DNA from: Trichuris trichiura
Lineage: Eukaryota; Nematoda; Enoplea; Trichinellida; Trichuridae
Direction: 5' to 3'
NCBI GenBank assembly: GCA_037903355.1
Contig: JBAJFE010000014.1
Span: 6,510,001-6,574,000, forward strand
Length of the DNA stretch: 64,000 nucleotides
This document shows, piece after piece, positions 45,966 to 57,187 of the stretch. Under the pieces are notes generated by a model that saw nothing but the letters and a program-made list of their open reading frames with translations, ran no database searches and was not told where the DNA came from. Position numbers and translations under genes: made by a program. Each line of letters opens with the position of its first letter. The first letter of the stretch is position 1.

Positions 45966-46861
45966 TGTTAGGAGCTTTATTTTCAATGCAATTATGGAAA
46001 GGGAAAATAAATGTGGCGTGGAAAAATAGAGCTGCTCTTTTTTGAGCATGAACTTCTGCAGCTCCTCCAAGCGACGCAACGGGCATCCTCTTCCAGGGAA
46101 GATTCAAGTTACGAAACTCCAACATACCATGCTCATTGCAAGATGAACAACGAAGACACATTAAAACTGAATATGTTATTAAGCGCTAGTTCTGTACTAA
46201 TGCTGCACGAATGCCCGTCTCAAAATCTTAAATTTTTGTCAAAGCACTTACTGCTCATCTGAGAAAACATAGATGAAAGTAAGTGACTGACGGCATACGT
46301 TCAAATGAAAGCAAGTTTCAGACTAGAGCTGCATATGAGCAATAATGCATTTAAGTTCACTTACATGCTTTCCTTTGGCTGTCCTGCAATGGCTGCCTGA
46401 AAAGTGTAATTTAAGAGCGAAAAACTTGAGCGACCTGGGAAGTCTTAATAACACGATAAGCTAGGCATAAATGTAATAGTAATTAATAAACTAAATGTTG
46501 ATCGCTTACCAAGAATGAATGGCTAACCGCAGTTGTCTGCACAGGCATGCCTAATTCGAGAGTATTTTCCTAAATATGTGAAAGGTTTGCCTATTACTTT
46601 GTTCAAATGTGGCTACTAAGGCTGTATAAACGATAATTAGCATAATGTTCTCATTCTGCTTTCAGTAAGTAAATCTCACCTGACTTGAGTCATAGCCTCG
46701 CAGCTTCACTGTGCACAGATGTATTGATTCGTACATAAAAGTCGAATGTTTGGATAAAGAGGCGCAAAAATGCTCAAACAATTGTCCCTTTAACGGAACA
46801 CTCAAAAAATAATGTCTCAACTAAGTACAACTACTATCGAATGAGGAACTGCAAATCTATA
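45966..46861. other. Unassigned sequence
   Basis: Short frames at 45952-46161 (minus) and 46011-46262 (plus) have no recognised homology. May contain the missing 5' exon of the membrane protein gene, but no signal peptide was identified. Confidence 0.3.
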
Positions 46862-46863
46862 TA

Positions 46864-48029
46864 CAGTCAGCCCTCGTTATCCGCGGATTCTATACAACGC
46901 GGTTTGTCCGGAGTGAATAAGTGACGTCATCTTTTACACGGCAGTACACGAGATAAAGCCTAGAACAGTTAGTGGTTGCCGGAAGTGTTTGTGGGGAAAT
47001 GCAGTCAGTGAATGAGAGGATTAACTGCCATCGACGAGGAGGTCATAGACGTAGTGAATATTGCCAAGCAGTTGCGAGGTGAGGGTTTCTCCGACATGAT
47101 AGAAGACAATATCAGGGAGCACATAGAAGATTGTGGAGAATCGTTCACCAACGAGGAACTAAAGGAACTTATGCAATCACCTAAGGGCATTGACGACGAC
47201 GTTATGGAAGATACAGGAGCTTAAACATCCTCGAATTGTACGCTGCAAAAGCTTGCCAATATTTTCGGGCAAGCGCAGGTTTTGAAGGATATGCTTGCTG
47301 AATATGATCCATCCGTGGAACGTGGCGTCATGGTTACGCGAGGAATAACGACTTTGTTGAAGCCGCTGCAAGATTTATTCGATGAAGCGAGAAAAACGGA
47401 GAGACAGCTTCCTGTAACAATGTTTTTAATCAAAGCTCCGGCAGCTGTGCGGAGCCTAACATTAAAGAAGAGAAGCTTCGCTACTAACAAGTTCAAGTAA
47501 CCGTAGGACTGGCCGTTCTCCAGGGGATCTGCGCTCAGAAAGTGGGTAAATTGATTTATGATGCTCTAAACGTTTCTGCCGTAGACGTTTTGTTCTATGT
47601 GGATGTGTTCTATGTGATGTTCAGTATTTCTGCTTAAGTGCGCCTCTGTGTTTTCTATTTCCCCAGTTCTGTACCCATTTTGCGCACCAGTACCTCGCTT
47701 AGCCCATTAAAGCAGGGCGTTTCCCAAGCGTTTAAAGAAAGGGCATCTTACTCTCATCCCTTCTTGTACCTAACGGCCTGGACTCTGATGGCTGGCCCCA
47801 ATGGACAAGAGCGGTCTCATCGATGTCTTTATCTCGTAGCTAAATTCCGTAGTACCAAGCTTTGAAGGATCACTAAGTATGATAACCGTTCCGGAAAAAG
47901 TTCAAGCGGGCAGGACGAAATACGCGGCTAGAACATATGCTATTTGGCCTTTTCATAGAGTATTCTACATAACGCGGTGAAACGCTCGAAATTTTCAACG
48001 AACTAACCGCGGATAACGAAGGCTGACTG
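46864..48029 (+). mobile_element. Tigger-type element with perfect TIRs, transposase C-terminus only
   Basis: 23-bp perfect terminal inverted repeats CAGTCAGCCCTCGTTATCCG... and its complement, with TA duplications at 46862-46863 and 48030-48031, diagnostic of pogo/Tigger. The plus strand 47012-47224 plus 47228-47500 encodes the C-terminal segment of a TIGD1-like transposase (EVIDVVNIAKQLRGEGF, SFTNEELKEL, then EYDPSVERG), interrupted by one stop. The DNA-binding and catalytic domains have been deleted, so it is non-autonomous. TIR preservation suggests fairly recent movement. Confidence 0.88.
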
Positions 48030-48179
48030 TATATGTGCAATACGGGTCGGCCTTGTTTTGGACGACCTCACTTTGGACGAATTCGCTCAGGACGCGAAAG
48101 AAAATTACACCTGGCTTCACTTTGCCGTGTAGGACTTTCGTTTCGTGCGAGCTTAAGCGTCAAGATTTACACATGCTCT

Positions 48180-48835
48180 TGCAAAAATGACAGGCGAAGG
48201 TGCTGTTTCTTTGCTCGAATTCTGGAGAAAGTACTATGTAAGGAGCGCAATCGAGAACGTTCATCGCGTATGGCAGGAAGTCCCTGGAGACAGATTGCGC
48301 TCCGCCTGGAGTTCTATCTTGCGACGTCGCATGGGCGAGCAGCCGGGTTCTTTTGCGTTTTTCTGCGTCGCAGTGAAAGAAATGGCGGAGTTAGGTACCG
48401 AGAAGCTGGGGTTCAGTGACCTAGACGCTGCAAACATCGAAGAGATGCTCACTTCCTCTGGGGACGGTGACCTGCTGAACTTAGTGCAAGAAAATGCATC
48501 GGAAGAAAAAGACGACGGCGACAACGACGACGAAAGCGCGCTCGATTGTGAAGAAACTGATGAGCTGCTTCTCAGAGGTTTTAAAAAGTGCTTTCCACTA
48601 TGGAGGCCTTGAAACAAAAAGTGATGGATATTGACTCGAATATCCATCGTAGAACGCAAGCTAGGCGAGCAATGGAAGTCTTTTTTTACTTACAAGAATG
48701 CACATGTAAAAAGATGAAAGTCAAATCCGCAAAGCCTACTTTGTTTAATTCTTCCAAGTCAAGGATGAAAAATTTGCAGCCTGAAAGCCTTATGCTTGAA
48801 AACAGTTTCCTTGCTTTTCTTTGGCTGGATTAAAC
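48180..48835 (+). pseudogene. Second, unrelated Tigger-type transposase C-terminal remnant
   Basis: The frame 48187-48612 reads EFWRKYYVRSAIENVHRVW, then GFSDLDAANIEEML, an acidic stretch and a stop; MEALKQKVMDIDSNIHRR continues in the next frame. The layout matches the end of jerky/TIGD transposases (helix after the DDE core, acidic region, C-terminal helix pair). It differs in sequence from the neighbour at 46864-48029 and has no visible terminal repeats. Confidence 0.6.
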
Positions 48836-48850
48836 TTCACTTGACGTTGT

Positions 48851-49546
48851 TTTCTTTTTTCTTTTTTCCTCTTCGTAACGGGTATTGTAAATTTTTATTC
48901 TGAATTTTTTCGCGGAATTTTGGAACCCGTTCTTCTAAAAGTTTATTTTATTTTAAAAAACCTAACGGAGCTTTCGGGCCTCTCCGTGGCCCGTCATCAG
49001 CGTAATTGTACCGCCAGTCGCGTCGGTCTTTATGGTTGCAAGCCGCCCCATCCGACCAACTTTTGGCAGAGACCTACCGCCGTCAGCTCTACCTTGAGCC
49101 GTCAGGTTTCGGTCCCGCCTAGTCAGTCAGACGGCGCAGCGAGCTTCCAACCGACCTCTAACGACGGCGGCACGCGAACAAATGAGAACCAACGAGCATT
49201 CAATCGACGTTTGCCCGTTTTGTTTTAAACAAGCAAACAGATTTTAAACATGCTTTCCCGCCACTAATCCTTCATTCTTCTTCCCTCTCGTTGTCCTCTT
49301 CCTTTTTCTTTTTTCCCTTATTTTCTTCTTTCTTTATTCGTTTTTTTCTCTTTTTTTCTTCTTCTTTTTTTCGTTTTTCTCTTTTTTCCTTCTTTCTTCT
49401 TTTTTTCTTTTTTTCCTCGCTTTTTTCTCCTTCGCTTTTAGGTGCCCGCGAAACACCTCTTTTAAAGCTCCGTTAGGTTTTTTAAAATAAAATAAACTTT
49501 TAGAAGAACGGGTTCCAAAATTCCGCGAAAAAATTCAGAATAAAAA
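48851..49546. mobile_element. Fold-back element with 13-bp target duplication and hammerhead-like arm
   Basis: Flanked by CACTTGACGTTGT at 48838-48850 and 49547-49559. Inverted outer arms (CGGAATTTTGGAACCCGTTC, CTTCTAAAAGTTTATTTTAT and complements) at 48900-48970 and 49462-49540. The left arm contains the hairpin at 48969-49002. A middle block (49030-49200) is homologous to the one at 55915-56085, and a long polypyrimidine tract fills 49265-49440. No coding frame. Confidence 0.85.
48969..49002 (-). ncRNA. Hammerhead-like core hairpin, CTGATGA variant
   Basis: The minus strand reads CGCTGATGAC, stem GGGCC/GGCCC, then GAAAGCTCCG. CTGATGA and GAAA are the conserved halves of the hammerhead core, with T at the variable position. 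Stems I and III are not evident. Confidence 0.45.
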
Positions 49547-49559
49547 CACTTGACGTTGT

Positions 49560-50160
49560 ACACTATTGTAATCACATTTACAGACCAAAAAGAGAATAGG
49601 CAATACTTTCGGTTGAGAAATGCAGCAAACAAGAGATACAGAACTTTAAAAACCGCATTTTTGCGTCGTCGTTTGTGTGCGTCCAGTGTTACAGCACGTA
49701 GACTGTTTCTTTGGTTAACCAATGAATTAATTCCCCTTTCATAACAACTTAGCTCATTTCTGATGAAAGACCCGTCCCAGTCGATACACTTCCTATGCTG
49801 TAGTGACTTCAAAGACAATTTCGCTCAGTACGAAATTTTCCTCGTCCCAATTTATCGTACAAAACGAGGCCGACCTGTAGAGCAAGAAAAGTATATTCTG
49901 CTGGAAACAGGCACTCTGGAAACCAGATATTACTAATCACAACTGCCGCTATTCAGCAACCTGATAAAGCAGTTATCCTCAATTGGCTGCAGAAAATTTC
50001 GGAGTTAATAGAACAGCTGGAGCAGGCATGGACAAAGATGATGAAATGCAAAGGCAGCAACTGGCAAAATGAGAAATGCTTAAGCAGACTATGGTTAACT
50101 TTGTACTCGAGCAACTGTGCTAGACGCGAGCTGAAACAGAAAAGCGTCATATCATTATTA
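49560..50160. other. Unassigned sequence
   Basis: No gene or repeat recognised; short frames only. Confidence 0.35.
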
Positions 50161-50164
50161 GCGC

Positions 50165-50345
50165 CATAGTTGTAAGGTCTTCTACGGCTTTTCCCGTTTT
50201 TCGTCGTGCTGTTATCTGTAATTAAACTAAAACAACTGCTCTACCAGCGGATGGATGAGCCGTTATTAAGAAAATATACAGATATCAATACACTCAACTT
50301 TTTTAATGTTCAAAGCTTTCGGAAAGCTCTAGTTCCGTCGTCAGT
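50165..50345 (-). repeat. Fold-back arm with hammerhead-like hairpin, CTGACGA variant
   Basis: 50170-50290 matches the arm of the 4838-5162 element (GGTCTTCTACGGCTTTTCCC, GGATGAGCCGTTATTAAGAA). Next, on the minus strand at 50344-50314, come CTGACGA, C, stem GGAA/TTCC, GAAAGCTTTG. It lies about 230 bp upstream of a Penelope-like reverse transcriptase remnant. Confidence 0.6.
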
Positions 50346-50559
50346 GAGGTGGTGGAGCTATTAGCGCCTGTCACGAACCGAGCCGAAGTCGTGACAAGAG
50401 ACGAAATACACACAAGGATACGACGTTTACTCGAGCACACGAAAGCGACCGTTCTGTACGACGACGACAGACAGAATTAAACTTAAGTCTCGCGAGCAAG
50501 TAAACACGATGTCAAAATTAGGGTAGGCGTTCCGCATGGGCGACCATAGCGACGAAACT

Positions 50560-51060
50560 TCCGCTTCATGCTGACAGCCTCGAGCCAAACGTTTTCGTTC
50601 ACGACAGCGCCATATCTAAAAAAGATTAACACGCAGTTGGCAGGAAAGAGGATAAATTTAGTGAAGAACAGGAAGGAGTTCTGTGCTGAAATCAAGACGG
50701 TAATCTTAAACCCTTCGGATATCTCTGTTGGCTCTGATGAAAAGGCTCTTTACAAGTATTCCCATGGACTTCACTCCAAACGTACTGGAAAATCTGCTGA
50801 ACAAAGCCTCCACGCTAGAACGAAACAACAGACTAGTCTGAAGGCCTTTCGTGTAAAAAAAAGGTTCTTTTTGCATGAAAGAAGCCAACTGTTTTTCCCG
50901 CTTGGGAAACAATTTGTCGCGCAAAAACAGGGGCATACCAATGGGAAAACCACTCTCGGCCGTTTTAGCGCAAGTGTTCACAATACAGCCGGAACAGATT
51001 GCTTTTCCCACCGCTAATGGGTTAATTGACATGGTGCTTTTCAAACTTTACGTTTATAAA
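50560..51060 (+). pseudogene. Penelope-like retroelement reverse transcriptase remnant
   Basis: The plus strand encodes, with frameshifts, LVKNRKEFCAEIKTV, then FTSIPMDFTPNVLENLL in another frame (the region after the first catalytic Asp in Penelope-type RTs; that Asp is not preserved here), then NRGIPMGKPLSAVLAQVF, equivalent to the family's (G)xPMGSPLSPxLA block. The YxDD box and a GIY-YIG endonuclease were not found before the sequence is cut by the element starting at 51107. Short frames and stops show it is dead. Confidence 0.65.
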
Positions 51061-51106
51061 CTTTCCGCCATCTTCGATCCTGGTGAGGATGCACGCATCA
51101 GGTCTA

Positions 51107-51572
51107 GTCCGAAATCAGCCCTCCGTCGGCAGCGGCGGCAACTTCATAGGAGGTCAAGTGAGGATTAGTGATACATAATCGGCTTAGCACACCGAGCATC
51201 TAAGCACGCTCAAGTGCCTTGGCACACTAACGGTGAGGAATTGCGGGAACGGGAACACCACCTTTGCGTGTGCCGCTGCCGCTCCATTGTGTTACCCATT
51301 CTAGGAATGCACGCGCAGCTGTTTCATCCCTCACCAGCACTATTTCGCAAGGGTAAGGAGCTGCATAAGTGACATGGAAACGCAATCAGCAGGTCAGTGA
51401 CCGGCCAAACTGCAGGTGGCATTAACCCTCCTTTCTCTTCGTTCAACTTGCGCGGCACGTGTTCATCAACCCACAGTAAACCGTCGCACCCATTGTGTTG
51501 CTTATCCGCATTATCGCAGCGTATTAACGTATGAAGCTGCAGCCTCTGCCGACGGAGGGCTGATTTCGGACT
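51107..51572. mobile_element. MITE with 22-bp perfect terminal inverted repeats
   Basis: Left end GTCCGAAATCAGCCCTCCGT(CGGCA) and right end its exact complement, both bordered by TA (51105-51106 and 51573-51574), consistent with a Tc1/mariner- or pogo-type target. The interior shares GGCGGCAACTTC, GCGCAGCTGTTTCATC and TTTCGCAAGGGT with the dispersed repeats at 33650, 41590 and 43700. No coding frame. It truncates the Penelope-like remnant. Confidence 0.7.
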
Positions 51573-51916
51573 AGAACCATCTGAAAGTTACACCACAAAC
51601 CTTGAAATCTAGTGAACACGTTGCTTCCGTAAAACAACAAGAAAAAAAACTTAAATCGCTTTAATACTGTCATCAGGTAGCTTTAGCTAAAACTATGCGA
51701 GACATTAATATATTGCTATTATCCAAAGCTTACCTCTGTTTACTAAAGTATCAACACGCAATGACTAAACACAACGCCCAAACTTACAATATTAGTTTAA
51801 CAAACAGCGAATCTGAATACCTGTACTTCAGAAGCAGGAACAGGGATGCTATGCTTGTGCAAACTGAATAATCATTATGCGACGTGCAAAACAAATTACG
51901 CAAAAATCAGAGTAGA

Positions 51917-53912
51917 TTAAGCAGAATCGTTCAAGTCAGCGTCAGCAGCGGATAATGAACCATCTTCTAGCGATTTCACACTATCAGGTAGCAAGAAATG
52001 TTTCGGAAGGCGAAAGTACAATTCTATGGGGGTTTTCCTCCTCGCGTACTTGTTCATAATCATTTCAAGTGTCGTACTGCCACCGGAGATCAGTGTTAAG
52101 TGGTTGTTTCCTGCTAGGCCAAACAATTCACAATGCCTTGCTTTCTCCTCGATACCGACAGCACCAAGTCGTCTTGAAGCCTCAAGCTGATCATCGCTAT
52201 CCCTATATGCCTTGTCCGTGTCGAGCTGCACCCTCATTACAACATAGCGCGTCAAATGAGCAACTGAAATACGCAAAGTATAAGTGCATCGTGGCAAAGG
52301 AAGTAGCGAACGGTTAATAAGAACCTGTGGCCAAGGAGGGGCTTGTTTTTAGGTAGCGAGGTTGACGAATATACAGGGGATACTTCTCATTATTTTCTAT
52401 GTCCGGATGAGGTCGCATGATAACGCCAACCTGGAGTCACAAAATTCCAAAGCGCGTATATCGCAAACAAATATACCTCTTGTGCCTGCCTGTTAAACGA
52501 AGTCTGTGAAGAAACTTCAGATAATGATTGCTCAACGCTCGATTCAGCATCAGACGCGACTGTTCGATTTTCTCGTTTTCTAACTTTCTTTTCTTCATTA
52601 AAAACATTAAACATGCATTAGTAATATGCTAAAATCATGAAATCTTCAACCGGAACATACTGTCACGATCATCCATATGGTAACCCGTGAAGCGATTCAT
52701 CTTCCGTAACTGAGACTGAAATTTCATTCCTTCTTCAATGTTACGCTGCAACGATTCAGTACTATGATACTGCGACAGTCTCAGAAGAGCACGTTGCTGC
52801 ATTTCGTCATACTCCTCCCTATTTGGGTATATCTAAAACAAAATACTGAACCAATCTTTAAAAGCAGGTGTAAAAACAGACAACCTTTCGTAAGGGGTTA
52901 TCTTACATGTGTCTTCGTATGTCTTGTTTAAGAAAAACCAGCCGTTTTTAATAAAAACAAATACCTGAATGAATAACTTATTCAACACAGTGCCTTCTTG
53001 TAATGGGATTTTTCAATGTATGAAGCAAAAATTTTACTGTTTTCCCATTCGAAAAGGTCATGTGCACACAGAAAACTTGAACCTTTATTCATGGCACAAG
53101 ACGAAAACCGCGACGCTGTCCCCCTTATCTGGCACCCTAATCAGAGCATTAGCCGCAGTTGGACGACCATCTGGGGATGTCTAAGAGGAAACTGTGCCGA
53201 CGCAGGACCAAATCTGTGTAAATCACCTTCCGTATGTCCGGGTTTGACTCGACATATATCAACGTTGCTTAGCGAGGCGGAGGTAGGATCTCCAATACGC
53301 CACACCTGGACAACGGAAAAGTTGGCGCCAATGACAGCCTCAGGTAGGACCAAAAGCATATGCTTTTTTATCCTGCGAAATAAATAAACTCTTTTTCTGG
53401 ATGACGGATAATTAATGCATAACAAGCATCATTTACTATACTAAGAAAGCGGTCCTGGAAGCTCCAGAAATTATTTGAAAGCATTCAGTTCCATTAAAAA
53501 CGAGCTGCTTTACGTAAATACATTGCTCGTGTGAATGCATAAGAAAAAACAGATCAGAAAACTTTACCCGCGAAATGATCCCATCATAATTTGGATCAGG
53601 CCGCAACGATCTCTTGGACACCAACTTGCTTCTACAAGTTGGGCATTCTTTGTTACCACTGCGAAGAGCAGTTGTAATGCATTCCTGACAAAATCGGTGC
53701 AAACACTCCTTCGTTGTCATTGTATTTCGCAGCATGTCAAGGCAGATAGGGCACATTAACTCGGAGCTTAAAGCGCGCGGACTCAACTCCACTTTCGTAT
53801 CATCGGTGATAGGGTCGTGCCGAGTACGGTTCAAATCATATTCGCTCAACTCCCAATACTTATTGCTGTTACTGAGAGTTGCCGCAAGTTGATTCGATTC
53901 CAGCGATGGCAT
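51917..53912 (-). CDS. RING1: RING1/RNF2-type Polycomb E3 ubiquitin ligase, five exons
   Basis: Catalytic subunit of Polycomb repressive complex 1; it monoubiquitinates histone H2A. Exons 53912-53568, 52832-52685, 52592-52477, 52430-52325 and 52263-51917 join in phase to 1062 nt, 353 residues, no internal stop. The N-terminal C3HC4 RING ([20 protein letters not shown], then FCQEC and CPTCRSKL) and the following [14 protein letters not shown] are nearly identical to animal RING1/RNF2. [12 protein letters not shown] continues the conserved segment. The C-terminal RAWUL domain ([31 protein letters not shown], ending in a PIELYFRLP strand) binds Pc/CBX or RYBP proteins. Low-complexity middle is shorter than in vertebrates. 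Cannot distinguish RING1 from RNF2. Confidence 0.95.
52833..53567 (-). other. First intron of the RING1 homologue
   Basis: Open frames exist on both strands (53016-53387 plus, 53425-53141 minus) but joining the flanking exons gives the uninterrupted family sequence ...[13 protein letters not shown], so this is intron. No repeat recognised in it. Confidence 0.8.
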
Positions 53913-54263
53913 TGTATTAACTTCAAGCGCGAGAGACTTTAGCCAACAGACGACAGTAACATTATTTTGACTCGCAGGTAAAGCAGAACATCAAAAGCCT
54001 ATCCGGTTTGCGTCTCCCGTGAGAATTCAACAATATGCTGTCCTTTCCATGGTAAACAGCAGTCTTTTCTCGTTACAGATTTTTCGTTGTTATCTCAACG
54101 TTGAACTTTCTGAAGTAGTCTATGTTGTGTATGAGTGTACCTGCACACATAACACTCGCTTGCTGTCCTTTGCTCACGATTGCGTTCGTTTCATTGGTTC
54201 AGACTTACGCTGAGTAAATTGTTGTTGAGTAGATTTTGCAGTTTAGGGCTAGAGACATAATTT

Positions 54264-54415
54264 GAAAATGTGGTTTCTTCGTACGCGACCGTATGTTTTC
54301 ATAATGCAAAAGCTTTATTACGGAATAGTTCCCGTTTAATGCGTGTAAACTCCGGGGAACGGAGTTTACACGCATTAAACAGGCATTATTCCGTAATAAA
54401 GTTTTTGCATTATGA
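54264..54415. mobile_element. Fold-back hairpin with 12-bp target duplication
   Basis: Flanked by GAGACATAATTT at 54252-54263 and 54416-54427. Nested inverted repeats: GCATTAAACGGG... and CTTTATTACGGAATA with complements. Left edge GTGGTTTCTTCGTACGCGAC matches the POLE intron hairpin at 18745-18860. No coding content. Confidence 0.8.
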
Positions 54416-54674
54416 GAGACATAATTTAATCTCGTGCCTGCCAAAAGAGCTTCTTGATAGTAAACAGATTCGAGATAAGCATAGTTCCTCAGCTTTTGGA
54501 ACGTTTACAGCAATTCGTTCTGGTTTTCTTCTGCTGCCGCATTATAGCTTTTGTGATCTCGGGTTTTGTACTTAATTGCACGAAACGAAAACTATAAAAA
54601 CAAATACCGTATGAGCAAACAAAAGAACTGTACCGCTTAGGGCCAGCTCCCTGAAGGTTTTACATTTTATTGCC

Positions 54675-54850
54675 GTGTATTTAAAAGATGCAACGCATGA
54701 TTCATCCATTGGCAGGGCATTTGCTTTGGTTATTTCAGAAACCAACAACGGGCAAGGTAGAAAGCCGTACGAAAACTCTATCATGAAAACCCTTAGACCC
54801 GTTAAGAAGCATTCAGAATTCAAGCTAGCCAATTGTGGAGGCAAACCAAG
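54675..54850 (+). repeat. Diverged single copy of the fold-back family arm
   Basis: ATTCATCCATTGGCAGGGCA, ACGGGCAAGGTAGAAAGCCG and ATGAAAACCCTTAGACCCGT align in order with the right arm at 5065-5160 and with the segment read on the minus strand at 4995-4850. Translated, both give similar peptides (SIGRA... and SVGRA...), so it may derive from coding sequence of the parent element. Confidence 0.5.
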
Positions 54851-55173
54851 TGCACTTAACCTCGTAAAATCAATCGTACATGCTTTTCGATCAGTGTATC
54901 GTAAATGTATTTTCCTGGTGGTAGCGCCAGTGAAAAAAGTTCATGTGGCTTTATGCTAAACAGCGGGAACAAAAGTCTAATTATAATAGGTGCCTTGTAC
55001 CTCGAGAGCGCTTTCCAGGACAAAGGAGCTGGTACAGAATGTGCACGAGACAAATGATCGTCGAGCTAGCAAAGTCATGCGCAAGCCCATTTCCTATATT
55101 GCGCCATTTCCAGTTTCGAGACTGTCGTCGCCCCTTGGGCCCGTAAACTAGAACCTAGAAGTAGAACAAAGTA

Positions 55174-55426
55174 CAGTTGAACCTCCGTATGTTGACGACC
55201 CAAGAGACTGGAGAAAACTGGTCAACATAGGAGGTGGTCAGCATAGGAGGTTGTGGGTATAAGTGGCTCGGCTGAATAGATTGCAGTTGAACCTCCGTAA
55301 GTTGTCCACTCAACAGACTGGTCAACTTCTCCCTTACGGAGGTTGTCCTTGCGCTTATTAACGTGCGGACAAACCAACTGGTCAAAATTCGGTCAACTTA
55401 GGTGGTCAGATTTGGAGGTTTAACTG
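55174..55426. mobile_element. pogo/Tigger-type MITE with TA duplication
   Basis: Ends CAGTTGAACCTCCGTATGTT and its imperfect complement (GGAGGTTTAACTG) with TA at 55172-55173 and 55427-55428. The left-end sequence is repeated internally at 55285 (CAGTTGAACCTCCGTAAG) next to an internal inverted copy, so the element is built of two partial copies. Non-coding. Confidence 0.75.
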
Positions 55427-55789
55427 TAGTATACAGTACGAAGACGAGCATAAACAAAGCCAGCCTCTTAGATTTATGCTACGCGCTGGAACGGTTGCGA
55501 CACCGTTAAGAAATTTGTACAGGACTTTTAATAAATTTATACAGGAAATAACGGGTCACGCGAAACAAATTTTACGAACAACGTACGAATGGATTATACC
55601 AAGAACTCTCAACCCGTCTTCAACAACGAGAGAACGAACTCGAACCATGGGGCAATGGAGAAAACTAAGTGCATTTATACAACTGAAATTAATGGGGAAC
55701 AATTACTGCTCCATGCAGGAGATGCATTGGCGCTTCCAAATGGTCTTTCGTGCAAAATCTTTGCTTCTTGAAATTCTACGAAAAAGCGA

Positions 55790-56740
55790 AATTTTTTGAA
55801 AAACGTTTTACGGTTTTTAACCCGTTTTTTATCACATAATGTTTGTTGTTATAAACGTTGCTTGCGGAGCTTTCAGGTCACTCCAAGACCCGTCTTCAGC
55901 GCTAGGTGAGTCCAACGCCAGGCCGCTCTTCATGGTTGCAAGGCCTTCGATCCAGTCAATTTCGGCCGGTACCGTTGCAGTCAGCTGTATCTTGAGCCAT
56001 CGAGTTTTGGTCGCACTTCGTCAGTCAGACGGTAGAGCGAGCACCCAACCGACCTACTCCGATGGCGACAGTAACAACTGAGCGACAAACTGGTACCGGA
56101 GTGACCCGAAAGCGCCGCAGGCGACGGTCATAACAATGAACGTTATGAGATAAAAAACGAGTTAAAATCCGTAAAACGTTTTTCAAAAAAGATTTACAAA
56201 ATACCGGCTACGAAGAAGAAAAGAAAGAAGAAAAACAAAATAAAATGCGCACGGGTGCTAAAAGAAAGAAAAAAGAAAAGAAGAAGGAAGCAAGCGAGGA
56301 CAACGAAGGACGTAGAACAGAGAAGGATCAGTCAAAGGGAAGAAGAACGTTTAAAACCCGTCTCGTTTAAAACGGACGGGCATATATCGTTTGTTTGCTC
56401 GTTTTCGCTCAGTTGCTACTCCGTCGCCGTCGTGGTAGGTCGGCTGGGACCTCGCTCTGACGTCTGACTGACTAGGTGGGACCAAAGCTCGTCAGTCCAC
56501 AATAGAGCTGACTGCTACCATACCGGCTGAAATTGACTGGATCGAGGGCCTTGCAACCATGAAGAGCGGCCTGGCGTTGGAATCACCTAGCGCTGAAGAC
56601 GGGTCCCGGAGTGACCCGAAAGCTCCGCAAGCAACGTTTATAACAACAAACATTATGTGATAAAAAAAGGGTTAAAAACCGTAAGTTTTTTAAAAACGAT
56701 TTACAAAAAACCTGCTACAAAGAAGAAAAAACGAAAACCG
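55790..56740. mobile_element. Fold-back element with two hammerhead-like arms
   Basis: Inverted outer arms 55795-55990 and 56455-56710 (ACGTTTATAACAACAAACAT, GCCAGGCCGCTCTTCATGGT and complements), with a third partial arm at 56086-56215. Hairpins: minus strand 55901-55868 and plus strand 56592-56623 (CGCTGAAGAC, GGGT...ACCC, GAAAGCTCCG). The truncated middle copy keeps only the GAAAGC side. A polypurine stretch (56215-56345) lies between arms. Target duplication is uncertain. It lies between the RING1 homologue and spastin. Confidence 0.75.
56592..56623 (+). ncRNA. Hammerhead-like core hairpin, best plus-strand copy
   Basis: CTGAAGA (56593-56599), C, GGGT, loop, ACCC, then GAAA (56618-56621) and GCTCCGC. 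The opposite arm copy at 55901-55868 carries compatible stem changes. The cleavage-site side (U-H after a short stem III) could not be identified. Confidence 0.45.
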
Positions 56741-57187
56741 AGATAGAATAACCGGTTTCCTTAAAGATCACTGTACCAGTGCGCCTTTCCAGCTAATCGA
56801 GAAAAAGTAAGCAGGGATCTCCATGAAAAATTTCCATGGAAAACCCTACTTCCATAAATTCCTCTGGCGCTCCGGCTGTATCGCTCGTTTTAGCATCGTC
56901 GCCCCCAACCGCCTCTTCCGCGCTTATCGTTAACTGGATTTCAAAATTACCTCGCTTTTCCCATCAATATTCTGCCTGTTTTCTATTATTTGTACCCTTC
57001 GGCTAGAAAAGGAGACTGCTACAACGACAAATTGTATTTTGCCGACATGCATTCTATTCAACCCGGGGTTTGAGGTACAATAAATCATGCATTTTTATTA
57101 CGCAAAGTCAAGAAGATATCACATAGGAAACGTTTTAACCGGCAGGGCGATTGTAATAAAACCACAGATGAATGGACGCTGTTGGTC

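Noticed and set aside
53141..53425. 94-residue minus-strand frame between RING1 exons
   Set aside because: Flanking exons join in phase without it and no RING1 family member has such an insertion.
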